A DNA stretch of 64,000 nt from Sorghum bicolor (GCF_000003195.3 NC_012873.2:9819894-9883893), one strand, 5' to 3'; positions 1-14,050 are shown, numbered from the stretch's first letter. Translations and numbers: made by a program. The notes: generated by a model from the sequence alone, not told the origin.

Positions 1-1151
1 TCCGGTGCTCCGAGTCCAGTGAGATCTCTGAGTTTTACAAACTCTCTACGCACGAGTTCGGTGAGTACCGGAAGCGTCCGGTGCTCACTTTACCGCGTCC
101 GGTGGTTCACAGGTAGCCGTTAGAGATTGACTTATGAGATTCAAAGGTGGACACGTGGCTATCTCTTGAGCACCGGACGCAGGGGGTCGAGCGGCTGGTG
201 GTACCTTGGTAGCGTCCGATGCCCCCAATTTCAGCCAAGTGAAAGTGGCCAACGGCTCTTTTGTTGTGGGGGCTTATAAATAGAAGGTAGCCGACTTTGG
301 GAGACTTACTCTTGCACATTTGATTACTTGAGGCATACACTGAGCTAGAGAATACTCCCTCCACTCATCTCCTTGTTTGATTGCTAATCCTAGTGAGATT
401 GAGTGAGATTCAAGTGCATTGCTTTGAGAGTTGCATCTAGTGGCACTTGATCCTTGAGTTTGCTGTGGATTTCTTGTTACTCTTGGGTGTTTCCCGACAC
501 TCTAGATGACTTGGAGCAGCGGTCGTGTTGAGCTCGTGATTGGAGATTGTTTCGAGCCTCACCAAGTGATTTGTGAGGGGTTCTTGAGCCTTCCTCGCGG
601 GAGATCGCAATTGGCTACTCTAGTGGATTGCTCGTGGCTTGGAGGATCCCCATCTTGTGAGTGGATGTGCGGCACACGCTGAGGGTTTGGCTTTAGATTG
701 CCAATTAGCTCGTGATCCGTCAAGTGGGTGTATCACCACAATGAGGACTAGCTTGCTGGGAAGCAAGTGAACCTCGGTAAAAAATCATGTGTCATATCTT
801 GCCGAGGATTCTCTTTGGGATTGTGATTGTGTATGATTGATTGGACATATATCTACACTACAATGTTGGTATAACAATCACTCTCCACTCCTTTACATAC
901 TTGCTTGTCTTGCCAGTTGTTTAGCTTGTTTAGCTTAGCTCTAGTTTAGAGTAGAGTTGTTGTGTAGCCTTCTCTTGTTGTTGTGGTTTAGTGTTTAGCC
1001 TTGTACTAGTTTGTATAGGTGGCTTGCATAGCTTAGTTGAGCTAGTGCTAGAATAGCTTCGCCATTTGTTTAACTAATCAACTTGTCTAGTTGAGTTTGT
1101 AGAGAATTTTAAATAGGCTATTCACCCCCCTCTAGACATTTGGACCTTTCA
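1..1151 (+). mobile_element. 3' part of an LTR (family A, about 1.9 kb LTRs), followed by a primer-binding site
   Basis: The segment matches the solo LTR at 6207-8130 in layout: GTCCGGTG/CACCGGAC motifs, a conserved AACGGCTCTTTT block, a TATA box (TTATAAATA, about 275-283), a long transcribed leader, and the same terminus ending in GGACCTTTCA at 1151. The left end lies outside the window. Directly after the LTR comes a primer-binding site, so this was a 5' LTR of a plus-strand element rather than a solo LTR. The body of the element is lost after about 1195. The coding potential at 107-364 on the other strand is a by-product. Confidence 0.85.
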
Positions 1152-1153
1152 GC

Positions 1154-1165
1154 TGGTATCGGAGC
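1154..1165 (+). other. Primer-binding site for initiator tRNA-Met, one mismatch
   Basis: TGGTATCGGAGC begins two bases after the LTR end. It matches the usual plant Copia primer site TGGTATCAGAGC except for one base. This supports a Copia-type element of the kind with long LTRs. Only about 30 bases of leader follow before unrelated repeat sequence begins. Confidence 0.8.
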
Positions 1166-1196
1166 TGAGGCACCGTTTATTTGAGGCTTTACAACC

Positions 1197-1520
1197 TTCG
1201 GTGTAGAATAGCGCTACCGTATATATATATATACACACACATGACAGCGCTATTCTACACCCTAGGTGTAGAATAATATTCTACACCACAAGTCAAAATT
1301 GAGCAGAAAAAATACTGAGTAGTACTGAACCGTGTTCAGTATCATGTAATAGTACACTCAGGACCACGAAATACTGAACAATACTGAAACACGGATACTG
1401 AACGATACTGAATTCTGCTCAGTATAACACTTCGGTGTAGAATAGTATTCTACACCTAGGGTGTAGAATAGTATTCTACACCTAGGGTGTAGAATAGCAC
1501 TTGTATATATACACACACAC
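1197..1520. repeat. Fold-back element built of 23-bp palindromes
   Basis: The stretch carries GGTGTAGAATA and its reverse complement many times. Perfect 23-nt palindromes (arm GGTGTAGAATA, one central base) lie at 1265-1287, 1434-1456 and 1460-1482, and another half-unit starts at 1486, giving a 26-bp period. An inverted pair at about 1200-1215 and 1245-1260 brackets a TA/CA microsatellite, and a similar TA/CA run follows the last unit. The middle (1310-1430) is rich in ATACTGAA and its complement. No coding potential. It sits exactly where the upstream LTR element is broken. Confidence 0.75.
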
Positions 1521-1627
1521 TCTCTGCAAACAACTAGGGAAGTTTGATTGGGGTTGTTAAAGTTTAATAGGTACTATAGCATTTTCATTTTATTTGATAA
1601 TTATTGTTAAAGTTTAACAGGTACATC
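1521..1627. repeat. Fragment of a MITE-like repeat
   Basis: The motif GTTGTTAAAGTTTAA occurs twice, with a TATTTGATAATTATTG block between that also occurs in the window's Tourist-like MITEs. Both ends are unclear, and the Copia LTR abuts it at 1628. Confidence 0.45.
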
Positions 1628-2151
1628 TGGGAAGAAGATGAACAGCAGCAATGGACTTGGGTAGTCGCGTAGACGCTCCCCAAAAAACCTAATTGCCAAT
1701 TCCCCGTGCAAGGTCTCGAACGGCAAGGGCTCCGGAGGCACCTGCCCTCTCGCTCCTTCGTGTGCGTGGAGTTACGAGATGGGAATTCCAACTTTGCAAT
1801 GAAACTGTGACCTAAGTGTTCTCTCTTCTTGTACCAAAGAGATGAGAGTCTCCTATTTATCCTTGTGGCTGGAGAGGAGAGGAGGGGAAGGGACTCCCTG
1901 TTAGCGGCTGAGGAGACGGGCATCTGAAGGGTTTTCACATGGACTTAAAACTCCCTCAATTACTTATCGAAACACCCACAGATAATGAGTTGAAACTCCC
2001 ACATAATTGAGTTGAAACTCCTATACCGTCAGCCTGCCACTCCAACTCTTGGACTTCCAATTTGGTACAATATTTATTGTCCATAATTGCACACCATAGA
2101 GTTTATTGATTTATTAAATCTAAATGGGTCTAGCCCATACTAAATCCAACA
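1628..2151 (-). mobile_element. 3' LTR of Copia element B
   Basis: About 524 bp, the same length as its partner at 9105-9628, and closely similar along its length. On the minus strand it starts TGTTGGATTTAG. Similarity between the two copies stops at 1628 and 9105. No matching target duplication is visible outside the pair, so the outer ends may have been altered after insertion. Confidence 0.85.
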
Positions 2152-2166
2152 ATCCCCACCAATCTC
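2152..2166 (-). other. Polypurine tract of Copia element B
   Basis: Read on the minus strand, TTGGTGGGGAT lies directly before the LTR start TGTTGG. This is the expected plus-strand primer position and it fixes the element's orientation as minus. Confidence 0.75.
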
Positions 2167-2685
2167 TAGGGTTTATAATGATGAAGCATCAGAACCATAG
2201 TTCTTTGATATATCAGTGTTTCGATGGAGTCTGTTAAGTTGAACATCCATCTAGAACAAGAGTTTTACCCACTCACACCTGAACAATGGACTATGCCTTG
2301 AATTGACAGTTTTGTGCGAGATGAGATCCACTCAAGCCCTTTGTTGATACTTAGCTGCACAAGGCATCCCCGCTGTTTGAAGCATATAAGTCACACTTAA
2401 GTGCCTTTCATGAGTATTTAGGGATTAGCCAAGTCCCATAGACTGTGACCAGCAGTCTGACTCATATAGGTGTTTTCCTCAAAAGATGTTCTGTAGGCCA
2501 ACATCTCATCTGTATAAGACTCTTGGAATACATTAAGATAAATACCAACCTGCCTTACAGAAGGAAAGTTGTACATCAGAGATAGGTTCAAAAGGAAACT
2601 TTCTTCTCAATTTACTCATAGCTTGTTTCACCACTCTACTTCACGGGATCTCCGATCACATAGAGCAGGTTACCACTACAGTAGA

Positions 2686-4160
2686 TTAACTTGTTGGTCT
2701 CATACCCATCTCTCTCGATTCACTTTCTATCACATTACGTGACAGTCCCTTAGTGAATTGATCTGCCAGATTATTCGATGTATAGACATAGTCCACCGTT
2801 ATAACTCCGGAGGTTTTCAACTTTTTGACAGATTTTAATCGTCTCTTAACGTGCCTTGTAGACTTCATGTTATTCCTGGAACCGTTGACTTTAGTAATCA
2901 TAGTTTAGTTGTCACAGTTCATGGATATAGCCGGTATCGGTTTTTCAACTACCAGTAAATCCATCAGGAGTTCACGAAGCCACTCGGCCTCAGCCCCAGC
3001 AGTGTCTAACGCTGTGAGTTCTGCTTCCATTATAGACTTTGTTAAGATAGTTTGCTTGCAAGACTTGCAGGAAACAGCACCACCTCCAAGCAGGAACACA
3101 TATCCGCTCGTCGCATAAAGCTCATCAACATCAAAGATCCAGTTGGCATCACAATACTTCCAGCACTCTAGGGTTTCTCGTATAGTGAATACCATAGGAC
3201 ATAGTCCCTTTCAGGTAGCGCAACACTCTCTCAAGAGCACGCCAGTGATCATCGCCCGGTTTTGACACAAACCAACTCAGCTTGCTCACAGCATATGAAA
3301 TATCAGGTCTCGTTGCACTCGCAAGATACATAAGCGAGCCAATGATCTAGGAGTATGTTAATTGATCCCTTACTATTCTTTGATTTTTCCTCAATAGCGC
3401 ACTAGGGTCATAAGGCGTGGGAGTAGGATCACAGTCACTAAACCCAAAGTGACTTAATACATTTTCCACATAATGGGATTGTAACAAAGCTACCCCACCA
3501 TCACCTTCTCTGATAAGCTTGATGTTAAGAATGACATCAGCTTCTCCCAAATTTTTCATATCGAAATTACTCGATAGAAGTTTCTTTACTTCCTCAATCA
3601 TATGGAGATTACATCCGAAGATCAAAATATCATCAACATAAAGGCATAGCATAACAGCCTCAACCCCACCATATCGATAATACACACAAGTGTCAGCTTC
3701 ATTCACAACAAAGCCAGCAGCTATAAGTGTACTATCAAACTTTTCATGCCATTGCTTAGGTGCTTGCTTTAGGCCATATAATTACTTTAACAGCCTACAC
3801 ACCTTGCTTTCTTGACCATCCGCAATGAACCCTTCTGGCTGATCCATATAGATCTCCTCATCTAACTCTCCATTAAGGAAAGCCGTCTTAACATCCATCT
3901 ATTGAATGATAAGACCGTATGAAGCTGCCACGACAATCAAAGTGCGAATTGTAGTCAATCGAGCGACCGGTGAATAGGTGTCAAAGAAATCTTCCCCCTC
4001 TTTCTGGGTATATCCTTTGGCCACCAGCCTTGCCTTGTACCTCTCAATTGTACCATCAGGCCTAAGCTTTTTCTTGAAGATCCATTTGCAGCCTATAGGT
4101 TGATAGCCATAGAGACGGTCAATGACCTCCCATGTTCCATTGGACATAATAGATTCCATC
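2686..4160 (-). pseudogene. Copia element B reverse transcriptase and RNase H, decayed
   Basis: Reading leftward, the RT begins within a frame that ends at 3899 and continues in pieces at 3347-3706, 3149-3331, 2905-3195 and 2686-2901. Recognisable parts are KARLVAKGYTQ, the Copia catalytic YVDD motif near 3629-3640, ATRPDISYAV, and RNase H motifs [10 protein letters not shown] and NLADQFTKGL. Several stops and frame changes interrupt it, so no intact enzyme can be made. It lies downstream of the integrase, which is the Copia order. Confidence 0.9.
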
Positions 4161-5116
4161 TCACTCCTTACTGCCTCCTTCCATAAGTCGGCATCAAGAG
4201 AGGAATATGCCTCAACAATAGTGGTTGGCGTGTCTTCCACAAGGTACACTATAAAGTCATCACCAAAGGATTTTGCAATCCTCTGTCTCTTGCTCTTTCG
4301 AGTGACTATAGTGTCATCCGCCTTACGGATGTGCATGTGAGTCTCCTCAGCATGATCTATAGGAATAGACAATTCTTGATCATAGGGTATTATAGTCTCA
4401 TGACTTGTTTTACTAGGTGTATTTTTCATGGGAAACTCATTCTCAAAAAATGTAGCATCTCTCGATTCCATGATAGTATCAACATAAATATCAGGCACAT
4501 CAAATTTTATAATTAAGAACCTATATCCAACGTTGTGGAAAGCATAACCAAGAAAAACACAATCAACTGTTTTAGGTCCTAATTTACGCTTCTTGTTGAT
4601 TGGCATATTCACATTTGCCAAACAACCCCAGGTGTGTAAATATGAAAGATTTATTCTCTTCTTTTCCCATTTCTCGAATGGAGTGATCTCTTTGTTTTTA
4701 GTAGGAACTGTGTTTAGGACATGACACGCGGTCAAAATTGCCTCACCCCACCATTCCTTGGATAATCCCGTTGTATTTAACATGGCATTCACCAACTCTG
4801 TTAAAGTGTGGTTTTTCCTTTCAGCAATTCCATTGGATTGTGGTGAGAATGGCAATATCCTCTCATGAATAATACCGTGTTCCACACAAAATTCATCGAA
4901 ATCATTTGAGAAATATTCTCCACCTCTATCAGACCTTAAATGTTTTATTTTCCTCTCTAGTTGGTTTTCAACTTTAGCTTTATAGGCCTTAAAATAATGG
5001 AGCGCTTCATCCTTTGTTTTTAAGAGATACACATAGCAAAATCTAGTGGAGTCATCTATAAATGTGATAAAGTATCTTTTGCCGCCTTTAGTCAAAATAC
5101 CATTCATTTCGCACAA
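4161..5116 (-). pseudogene. Copia element B integrase region
   Basis: An open stretch with the retroviral-type integrase core. FIDDSTRF carries the first acid, SDRGGEYF the second and NGIAERKN the third. The second and third acids are separated by 35 residues (D63 and E99 of the open frame), the normal D,D35E spacing. A WGCLANVN segment follows, as in plant Copia proteins. It is in frame with the start of RT, but the polyprotein is broken on both sides. Confidence 0.9.
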
Positions 5117-5133
5117 ATCGGAATGAATAAGTT

Positions 5134-5800
5134 CTAGAGGTGCCTAGTTCCTCGTCTCAGCAGCCTTATGAGGCTTGTGGGGTTGTTTTGATCAACGCAT
5201 ACATGGCACTTAGATTTATTGACCAAGTTAAATTTAGGAATTAAATTCAGATTCGCTAACCGCATAAGACAGCCATAACTTGCATGACAAAACCGTGAAT
5301 GCCATAAATCCGACTCATCAGAAATATCAACAGAATTCACTAGTTTATTACACACATCATGTAGAGATAAGCGGAACAAATCTCCGCAATCATATCCTTT
5401 ACCAACAAAGGATACATGTTTCGACACAACACATTTCTTCGATTCAAGGACAACTCTATAACCATCTTGACATAGCATAGAAGCACTAACAAGATTTTTC
5501 TTGATAGAGGGCACATGCTGCATGCTCTTCAATGGCACTGTCATCCCTGAAGTAAACTACAGAATAACCGTACCAACACCAAGAACATGAGCATGCGACC
5601 CATTTCCCATCAACAAGGCGCCAGACCTCCAGACTTGGTAAGTGGCAAACAAGGAAACATCAGCACACATAGTATATTTGCACCACTATCCATCTACCAC
5701 TCAGGTGAATTACAAACTGAAAGAACATATGGCAAAAATTACCATACCCAGATGTTCCTACAGTCTCAGTGGTTACAACATTAACTGATTTCTTCCCTTG
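5134..5800 (-). pseudogene. Copia element B protease and pre-integrase zinc region, decayed
   Basis: The stretch 5134-5544 encodes MTVPLKSMQHVPSIKKNLVS, then a pre-integrase HHCC pattern (LWHSRFCHA and CHVCV). Upstream, a DSG aspartic protease triad is visible at about 5682-5690 on the minus strand with a stop codon almost next to it. Stops separate these parts from gag and from the integrase. Confidence 0.8.
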
Positions 5801-6201
5801 GAAGAACTTGCGATCTGGGCACTCACTTGCCCAGTGTTCCTCACTGCCACGAACAAAGCAGCCTCCCTTCTTCTTGCTATTGTTGGTAGTTTTCTTGAAT
5901 TGAGTGGACTGATTGGGCTTATGGTTATTCTCTTTCTTTTTCTGGTTTTTCTTCTTGTTAAACTTGTGGAATTTCTTCTACACCACATTGGCAGTAGAAG
6001 GCTCAACACCTTTCCCATTATCTTTTGCTCTCGCCCTCTCCTCAACATCAAGAGTACCAATGAGTTCCTCAACATTGAACTCTTGCCTCTTGTGTTTGAA
6101 AGAATTAGCAAATTCCTTCCAAGAAGGTGGTAACTTGGCGATAATACCGCCGGCCACAAACTTGTCAGGCAGTGGACAAGGGAAAAGTTCAAGTTCCTTA
6201 G
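5801..6201 (-). pseudogene. Copia element B gag, C-terminal half with a damaged zinc knuckle
   Basis: On the minus strand this continues the gag frame from 8566 across the inserted LTR. It encodes a basic lysine/asparagine-rich stretch and a CCHC-like knuckle near 5815-5870. The second cysteine reads as arginine (CFVRGSEEHWASEC), so the knuckle is probably not functional. The frame has further breaks around 5970-6000. Confidence 0.75.
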
Positions 6202-6799
6202 CCAGTTGAAAGCCCTAGTTTGGTTTTGGATAATTGATGAAATCCTAGTACTAACCTCTATACTAAGTGTGTGTAGACTTAATGAGGTTGGTACATGCCA
6301 AGTGATGGAGCAAGTGATGATCATGGTGATGATGGTGATGACCACAAGATGATCAAGTGCTCAACTTGGAAAAGAAGAAAGAGAAAAACAAAACCCTATG
6401 GAGATCAAGGCAAAGGTATTGCTTAGGGTTTTGGTTTTGGTGATCAACACACCATAGAGGGTGTGATCACATTTAGGATAGATAGCCGTACTATAAAGAG
6501 GGGAATTCTTTGGCTAAGCGGTTATCGAGTGCCACTAGGTGTCATTGTTCATGTGCATGCATTTAGAACCTAGTGAGCTAACTTAACTCCTTCAAAGAAA
6601 ATGTTTGTGAAAATGCTAACACACGTGCACATGTTGGTTCACACGTTGTGGTGTTGGCACACTTTGAGAAGGAGGTGGAGTTTGAAGGGTAGAGAGAGGA
6701 TGGGTTCATATTCCGCGCTTTTCAAGAAAATGAAGTGCATATTTTCTATTGCGCCGGTGGGAAATTTGGAGAAGTCGCGGGAGTGTTTCTCGCTGAGGG

Positions 6800-7205
6800 A
6801 CACTCACCGGACGCTGGCTCAGAGGCACCGGACGCTGTGTCTGAGCGTCCGGTGTGCAGGCTGCCTGGCTCAGCTAGGGTTAGGCACCGGACGCTAGGCA
6901 CCGGACGCAAGCTGGAGCGTCCGGTGGTCTGAGTCCGGTGTCCGCGCGTTTTGCAAAACTCTCTGGGTGTGAGTCCGGTGAGCACCGGACGCTCTGGGTG
7001 CGTCCGGTGGCTTGCGTCCGGTGACCCTGCGAGTTTGCGGAGCTCTCTGCGCATGAGTCCGGTGTGCACCGGACGCGTCCGATGCCAACCTGCTCAGCGT
7101 CCGGTGCTCTGCAGGTTACCGTTAGACTCTGACACGCGGCTGACGTTGGAGCACCGGACGCTGGTGTCGAGCGTCCGGTGCCCCTTTAAGAGCGTCCGGT
7201 GACCC
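6800..7205. repeat. Two-orientation array of the 10-mer GCGTCCGGTG in the LTR promoter
   Basis: By eye there are about 17 copies of the core TCCGGTG or CACCGGA in roughly 400 bp, in mixed orientation and with irregular spacing. Most extend to GCGTCCGGTG. Related but more degenerate arrays occur in the family A copies at 1-220, 38455-38690 (reverse copy), 39150-39650 and 40551-40720. Confidence 0.9.
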
Positions 7206-7252
7206 CGTATTTCGCCCAGTGAAAGAGCCAACGGCTCTATTTGTTTGAGGGG

Positions 7253-7261
7253 CTATAAATA
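7253..7261 (+). promoter_or_regulatory. TATA box of the family A LTR
   Basis: CTATAAATA follows a conserved block (GAAAGAGCCAACGGCTC) and lies directly downstream of the 10-mer array. Equivalent boxes occur near 275 and 39691, and in reverse near 38385. This places U3 upstream and the R/U5 leader downstream. Confidence 0.7.
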
Positions 7262-8136
7262 CGTGTTTGACCGGCTTGGGGCTGACACTCTTGGCATTCT
7301 TGACTACTAGACATCCTTGTGAGCCTAAGCAAACACCTCCCACTCATCTCCTTCATAGATTAAACGTCTTTGTGAGATTGGGAGTGATTCCAAGTGCATT
7401 TGCTTGAGTGATTGCATCTAGTGGCACTTGGGGATCGATTTGGCTGTGGTTTTCTTGTTACTCTTGGTGGTTGCCGCCACCTAGACGGCTTGGAGCAGCG
7501 GAGGAGGATTGGCACGAGTTGGTGATTGTTCGTGGCCATCTCCCGGTGATTGTGAGAGGTTTGTGCCTACCTCGGCGGAGTGCCAAAGGCAACATTAGTG
7601 GATTGCTCGTGTCATTGAGTTACCTCACTTGTGGGTAGGTTCTTGTGGTGTCCTAGTGAGGACGAGGTTCGTGCTACACCTCTTAGCCACCGAACCACCA
7701 AGTGTTGGTCGACACAACGGGGACGTAGCGTGTCGGCAAGCACGTGAACCTCGGGAGAAAAATCGGTGTCTCAATTGTGTTTGATTGGCATTCTCCCGGT
7801 GCTTGATTGTTTATATTGATGATTGGTTCATTCCCTACACGGCGGTATAAATATCTCATCTTATCTTTACTTACCGCAAACTAGTGTAATTAGTTTAGTT
7901 GCTTACTTTGACTTGTGTAGCTTAGTTCTCTAGTGTAACTTGTAGAGACTTAGTTCTTGTGTGCCTAGAGATTATATCAACTAGAATTGTTGGATAGGTG
8001 GCTTGCAAACATCCCTTTTAGAGCTAGAGCAAAAAGCTTCGCTTTGTTATTTACTAATCTCTTGCTCTAGTGTTTTTGTAGATTTTTAAATAGGCTATTC
8101 ACCCCCCTCTAGCCATATTAGGACCTTTCACCAGTG

Positions 8137-8566
8137 CCTGAATCTCATGAGCTTGTTCCACTACAGAACGGTTCTCAACCATCTTGTAGTCATACAACTG
8201 CTCTATAAGATACAGCTCAGTACCAGCGTCAGTAACTCCAAACTTAGCCGCAAGAGCATCCCATAATTCTTTCCCGCTTGGAAGAATTATGTAGCTTTTC
8301 TGGAATTTTAGATCAAGTGCGCTAATCACTGTACCTCGAAAGAGGTTGTCATCAGCATTAAACTTAGCCTCATCCGCAGGAGGTAAATTATTAGGCTTGC
8401 CCACAACGGCATGATAACATGACATAGCAGTTAGCCACAATTCCATCTTAGCTTTCCAAATCAAGAAGTTTTTACCATCAAAAGAATCAGGCTTTAGCAC
8501 AGCAACAAAACCTCTGACAGAAAATAGCCTATAATTAGGTTTTTGGATTGTTAGATTATTAGGCAA
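8137..8566 (-). pseudogene. Copia element B gag, N-terminal half
   Basis: The frame encodes a plant Copia gag domain: VAVLKPDSFDGKNFLIWKAK, then tryptophan- and leucine-rich helices up to VVEQAHEIQAL, where the inserted LTR begins. The last residues of the open frame come from LTR sequence. The rest of gag resumes at 6201. No ATG lies just before the conserved domain, which fits a spliced or decayed start. Confidence 0.85.
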
Positions 8567-9104
8567 TTTTTATGTCATTTTAATTCCATAAATTAACAAT
8601 ATGATGATTACATATATGATATTATTGATAAATATAAGCATGACATGAATCATCATTACGACATATAAACATGATCCATAAAGCATATCAAACATCAAAA
8701 CATGGCATGGTATATAACTCTCTGTAATAGTACCAAACATAATATAGCAATCAAAACAAATAAACAGATGTACTGAAACAGGCAAGCAGATACTAGCAAA
8801 ACAATAGAACTGTAGAACAGAGGCATATACGCAAAACTTAAACATAATAGGAACAGACAACAAATATCTTCCGAAACAACTAAACAGACTTATGGAAATA
8901 GGTATGACACAACTACTCTGAAACAAATAGAAACAGAGCGACGTAAAACTGAGGGAAGACGAATAGATCATACCCTGAGACTCGCGCATTCAGATTTCCA
9001 GAACCTTGTCCTTCCTCGATCGCCATAGTGTAGAGACGAAGGTGAAGATGACGAACCAATCACCGGGAAGGAGAAGACGGTGACCGGCAACACCAAGAGA
9101 CCTC
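8567..9104 (-). other. 5' leader of Copia element B, with a possible spliced first gag exon
   Basis: A minus-strand ATG at 9024-9026 opens a short acidic/glycine peptide (MAIEEGQGSGNLNARVS) that ends at a GTATGA splice-donor-like site near 8973. About 400 bp of very AT-rich sequence follows, up to an acceptor-like TTATAG or CTGTCAG just before the gag domain. I could not recognise a primer-binding site next to the LTR. Confidence 0.5.
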
Positions 9105-9628
9105 CGGGAAGAAGATGAATAGCAGCAATGGAGTTGGGTAGTCGCATAGACGCTCCCCAAAAACCTAATTGCCGATCCCCCGTTGTAAGGTCTCGAACGG
9201 CAAGGGATCCGGAGGCACCTGCTCTCTCGCTCCTCCGTGCGTGCGGAGTTACGAGATGGTAATTCTAACTTTGCAACGAAACTGTGATCTGAGTGTTCTC
9301 TATTCTTGTACCAAAGAGATGAGAGTCTCCTGTTTATCCTTGTGGCTTGAGAGGAGAGGAGGGGAAGGGACTCCCTGTTGGCGGTTGAGGAGACGGGCAT
9401 CTGAAGGGTTTTCACGCGGAGTTAAAACTCCCTCAATTACTTATCGAAACACCCGCAAATAATGAGTTGAAACTCCCACATAATTGAGTTGAAACTCCCA
9501 TACCGTTAGCCTACCACTTCAACTCTTGGACTTTCAATTTGGTACAATATATATTATCCATAATTACACACCATAGAGTTTATTGATTTATTAAATCTAA
9601 ATGGGTCTAGCCCATACTAAATCCAACA
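9105..9628 (-). mobile_element. 5' LTR of Copia element B
   Basis: Partner of 1628-2151, at 524 bp. The minus-strand start is TGTTGGATTTAG at 9628. Its reading frame (8990-9415 minus) is a repeat of that in the other LTR and is not a gene. The region just outside (9629-9830) has a short CT microsatellite at about 9702-9719 and nothing else I recognise. Confidence 0.85.
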
Positions 9629-9829
9629 TTTCATGTGTGGCAGTAGTGTGCGTTGCCGCTGGACATTCGCATGGGCTTCTCCACTCTATCACCATGAAAT
9701 CTCTCTCTCTCTCTCTCTATTTCTGAGATTGTGCAATGCCGAAGGGTGCTATGTGTTGGGGCTTCCAAGCGTCGCCTTTCCGTCAGTTTTAGTCTCCTCC
9801 ACTAGATACCATACAACTGTAGAGCGTCT

Positions 9830-10056
9830 ACCGTCTTTCCAAAAAAATTTAAGATTCTTCGTCACATCGAATCTTTGGACGCATGCATGGAATATTAAAT
9901 ATACATGAAAATAAAAACTAATTGCATAGTTTACCTATAATTTGTGAGACGAATCTTTTAAGCCTAGTTGATCGATAATTGGACAATAATTATCAAATAC
10001 AAATAAAAGTACTATATTAGCCAAAACCAAAAAAAATCACAAACTAAACTAGACCT
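9830..10056. mobile_element. Tourist-like MITE, degenerate left end
   Basis: It carries the shared MITE core seen many times in this window: TCACATCGAATCTTTGGACG, GGAATATTAAATATA, GAGACGAATCTTTTAAGCC. The right end is AAACTAAACTAGACCT. The left terminal repeat is not clear. Confidence 0.65.
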
Positions 10057-13222
<3,166 letters not shown>

Positions 13223-13526
13223 ACCTTAGTTTGTCTAAGCTCCATGCAGACGCAAGATGTTTTAGTCTACTATAGCAGAGCTATAAACTGCCGAATGAAT
13301 TATTTCAGTGCCCGTATCATACTCTGTGCTGTTGCTTAAAAACATGCTAGTCTGATCTCCTAGCGCAGCTTGTGATCTGGCTCTTCTTTGGTTACATTGC
13401 TTTATCTGCCGCCTGCGTTTTGTGTTTTTGTTGACGAATTACTGTCACCTGGTCTGGAAAATTGAAGCGGACTAAGGGAAGGTTTCTATTGTTTGTAATG
13501 GGTATCAGCAAGCATTTGTGTACTGT

Positions 13527-13904
13527 GGTCTGGTTTAGATCAAATTTTTTTTGGATTTTGACATTGTAGTATTTTTGTTTGTATTTGGCAATTATTGTCT
13601 AACGACTAATTAGTCATAAAAGATTCATCTCGTAAATTATAGACAAATTGTATAATTAGTTTTTTTTTATTTATATTTAATGTTTTATGCATGAGCTGCA
13701 ATATTTGATGGATGGGAAATTTTGAAAAGTTTCTTCAAAATTTACACGGAGCATTAAATGTTAAAAAATAACTAATTATACAGTTTATCTATAATTTATA
13801 AGATGAATTTTTTGAGTAGTTAGTTGATTGGACAATAATTATCCATTACAAATGAAAGTGTTATATAGCCAAAAACAAAGAAAAATTGCCAACTAAACAA
13901 GGCC
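13527..13904. mobile_element. Two MITEs head to head, forming an inverted repeat
   Basis: 13527-13725 reads as the reverse complement of the MITE consensus (TATTTGGCAATTATTGTC, then GACAAATTGTATAATTAG). 13726-13904 reads in the forward direction and ends AACTAAACAAGGCC. The two halves can pair over most of their length. It lies about 300 bp downstream of the RPL11 stop codon. Confidence 0.7.
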
Positions 13905-14050
13905 TGATTGTGGTCTCTACAGAATATCTTCGAAAGGGTGGGAAAATTCCATTGGTGAACGCAAGTTCCTGTCAACTGTCATCAATACGTCCGTACGAAA
14001 CAAGGGCATTTTCTTAAAAATTATACGCTGATATTCTTTCAACACAGCTG

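Larger units (their letters stand above)
6207..8130 (+). mobile_element. Solo LTR of family A, inserted in Copia B gag
   Basis: It begins TGAAAGCCCTAG and ends GGACCTTTCA, so the termini form the inverted pair TGAAAG/CTTTCA. The 5-bp target duplication CCAGT lies at 6202-6206 and 8131-8135. Length is 1924 bp with no internal region, so this is a solo LTR left by LTR-LTR recombination. The region 6805-7200 is packed with GCGTCCGGTG and its complement upstream of a TATA box. It splits the gag reading frame of the older Copia element. Confidence 0.95.

Noticed and set aside
1585..1938. 117-aa minus frame, similar to the one at 8990-9415
   Set aside because: The similarity is real but comes from both lying in the two LTRs of the same Copia element; it is not a gene pair.
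6805..7200. Cold-response DRE/CRT element array
   Set aside because: The repeated word is CACCGGACGC, which lacks the CCGAC core of DRE/CRT, so I did not assign it to that factor family.
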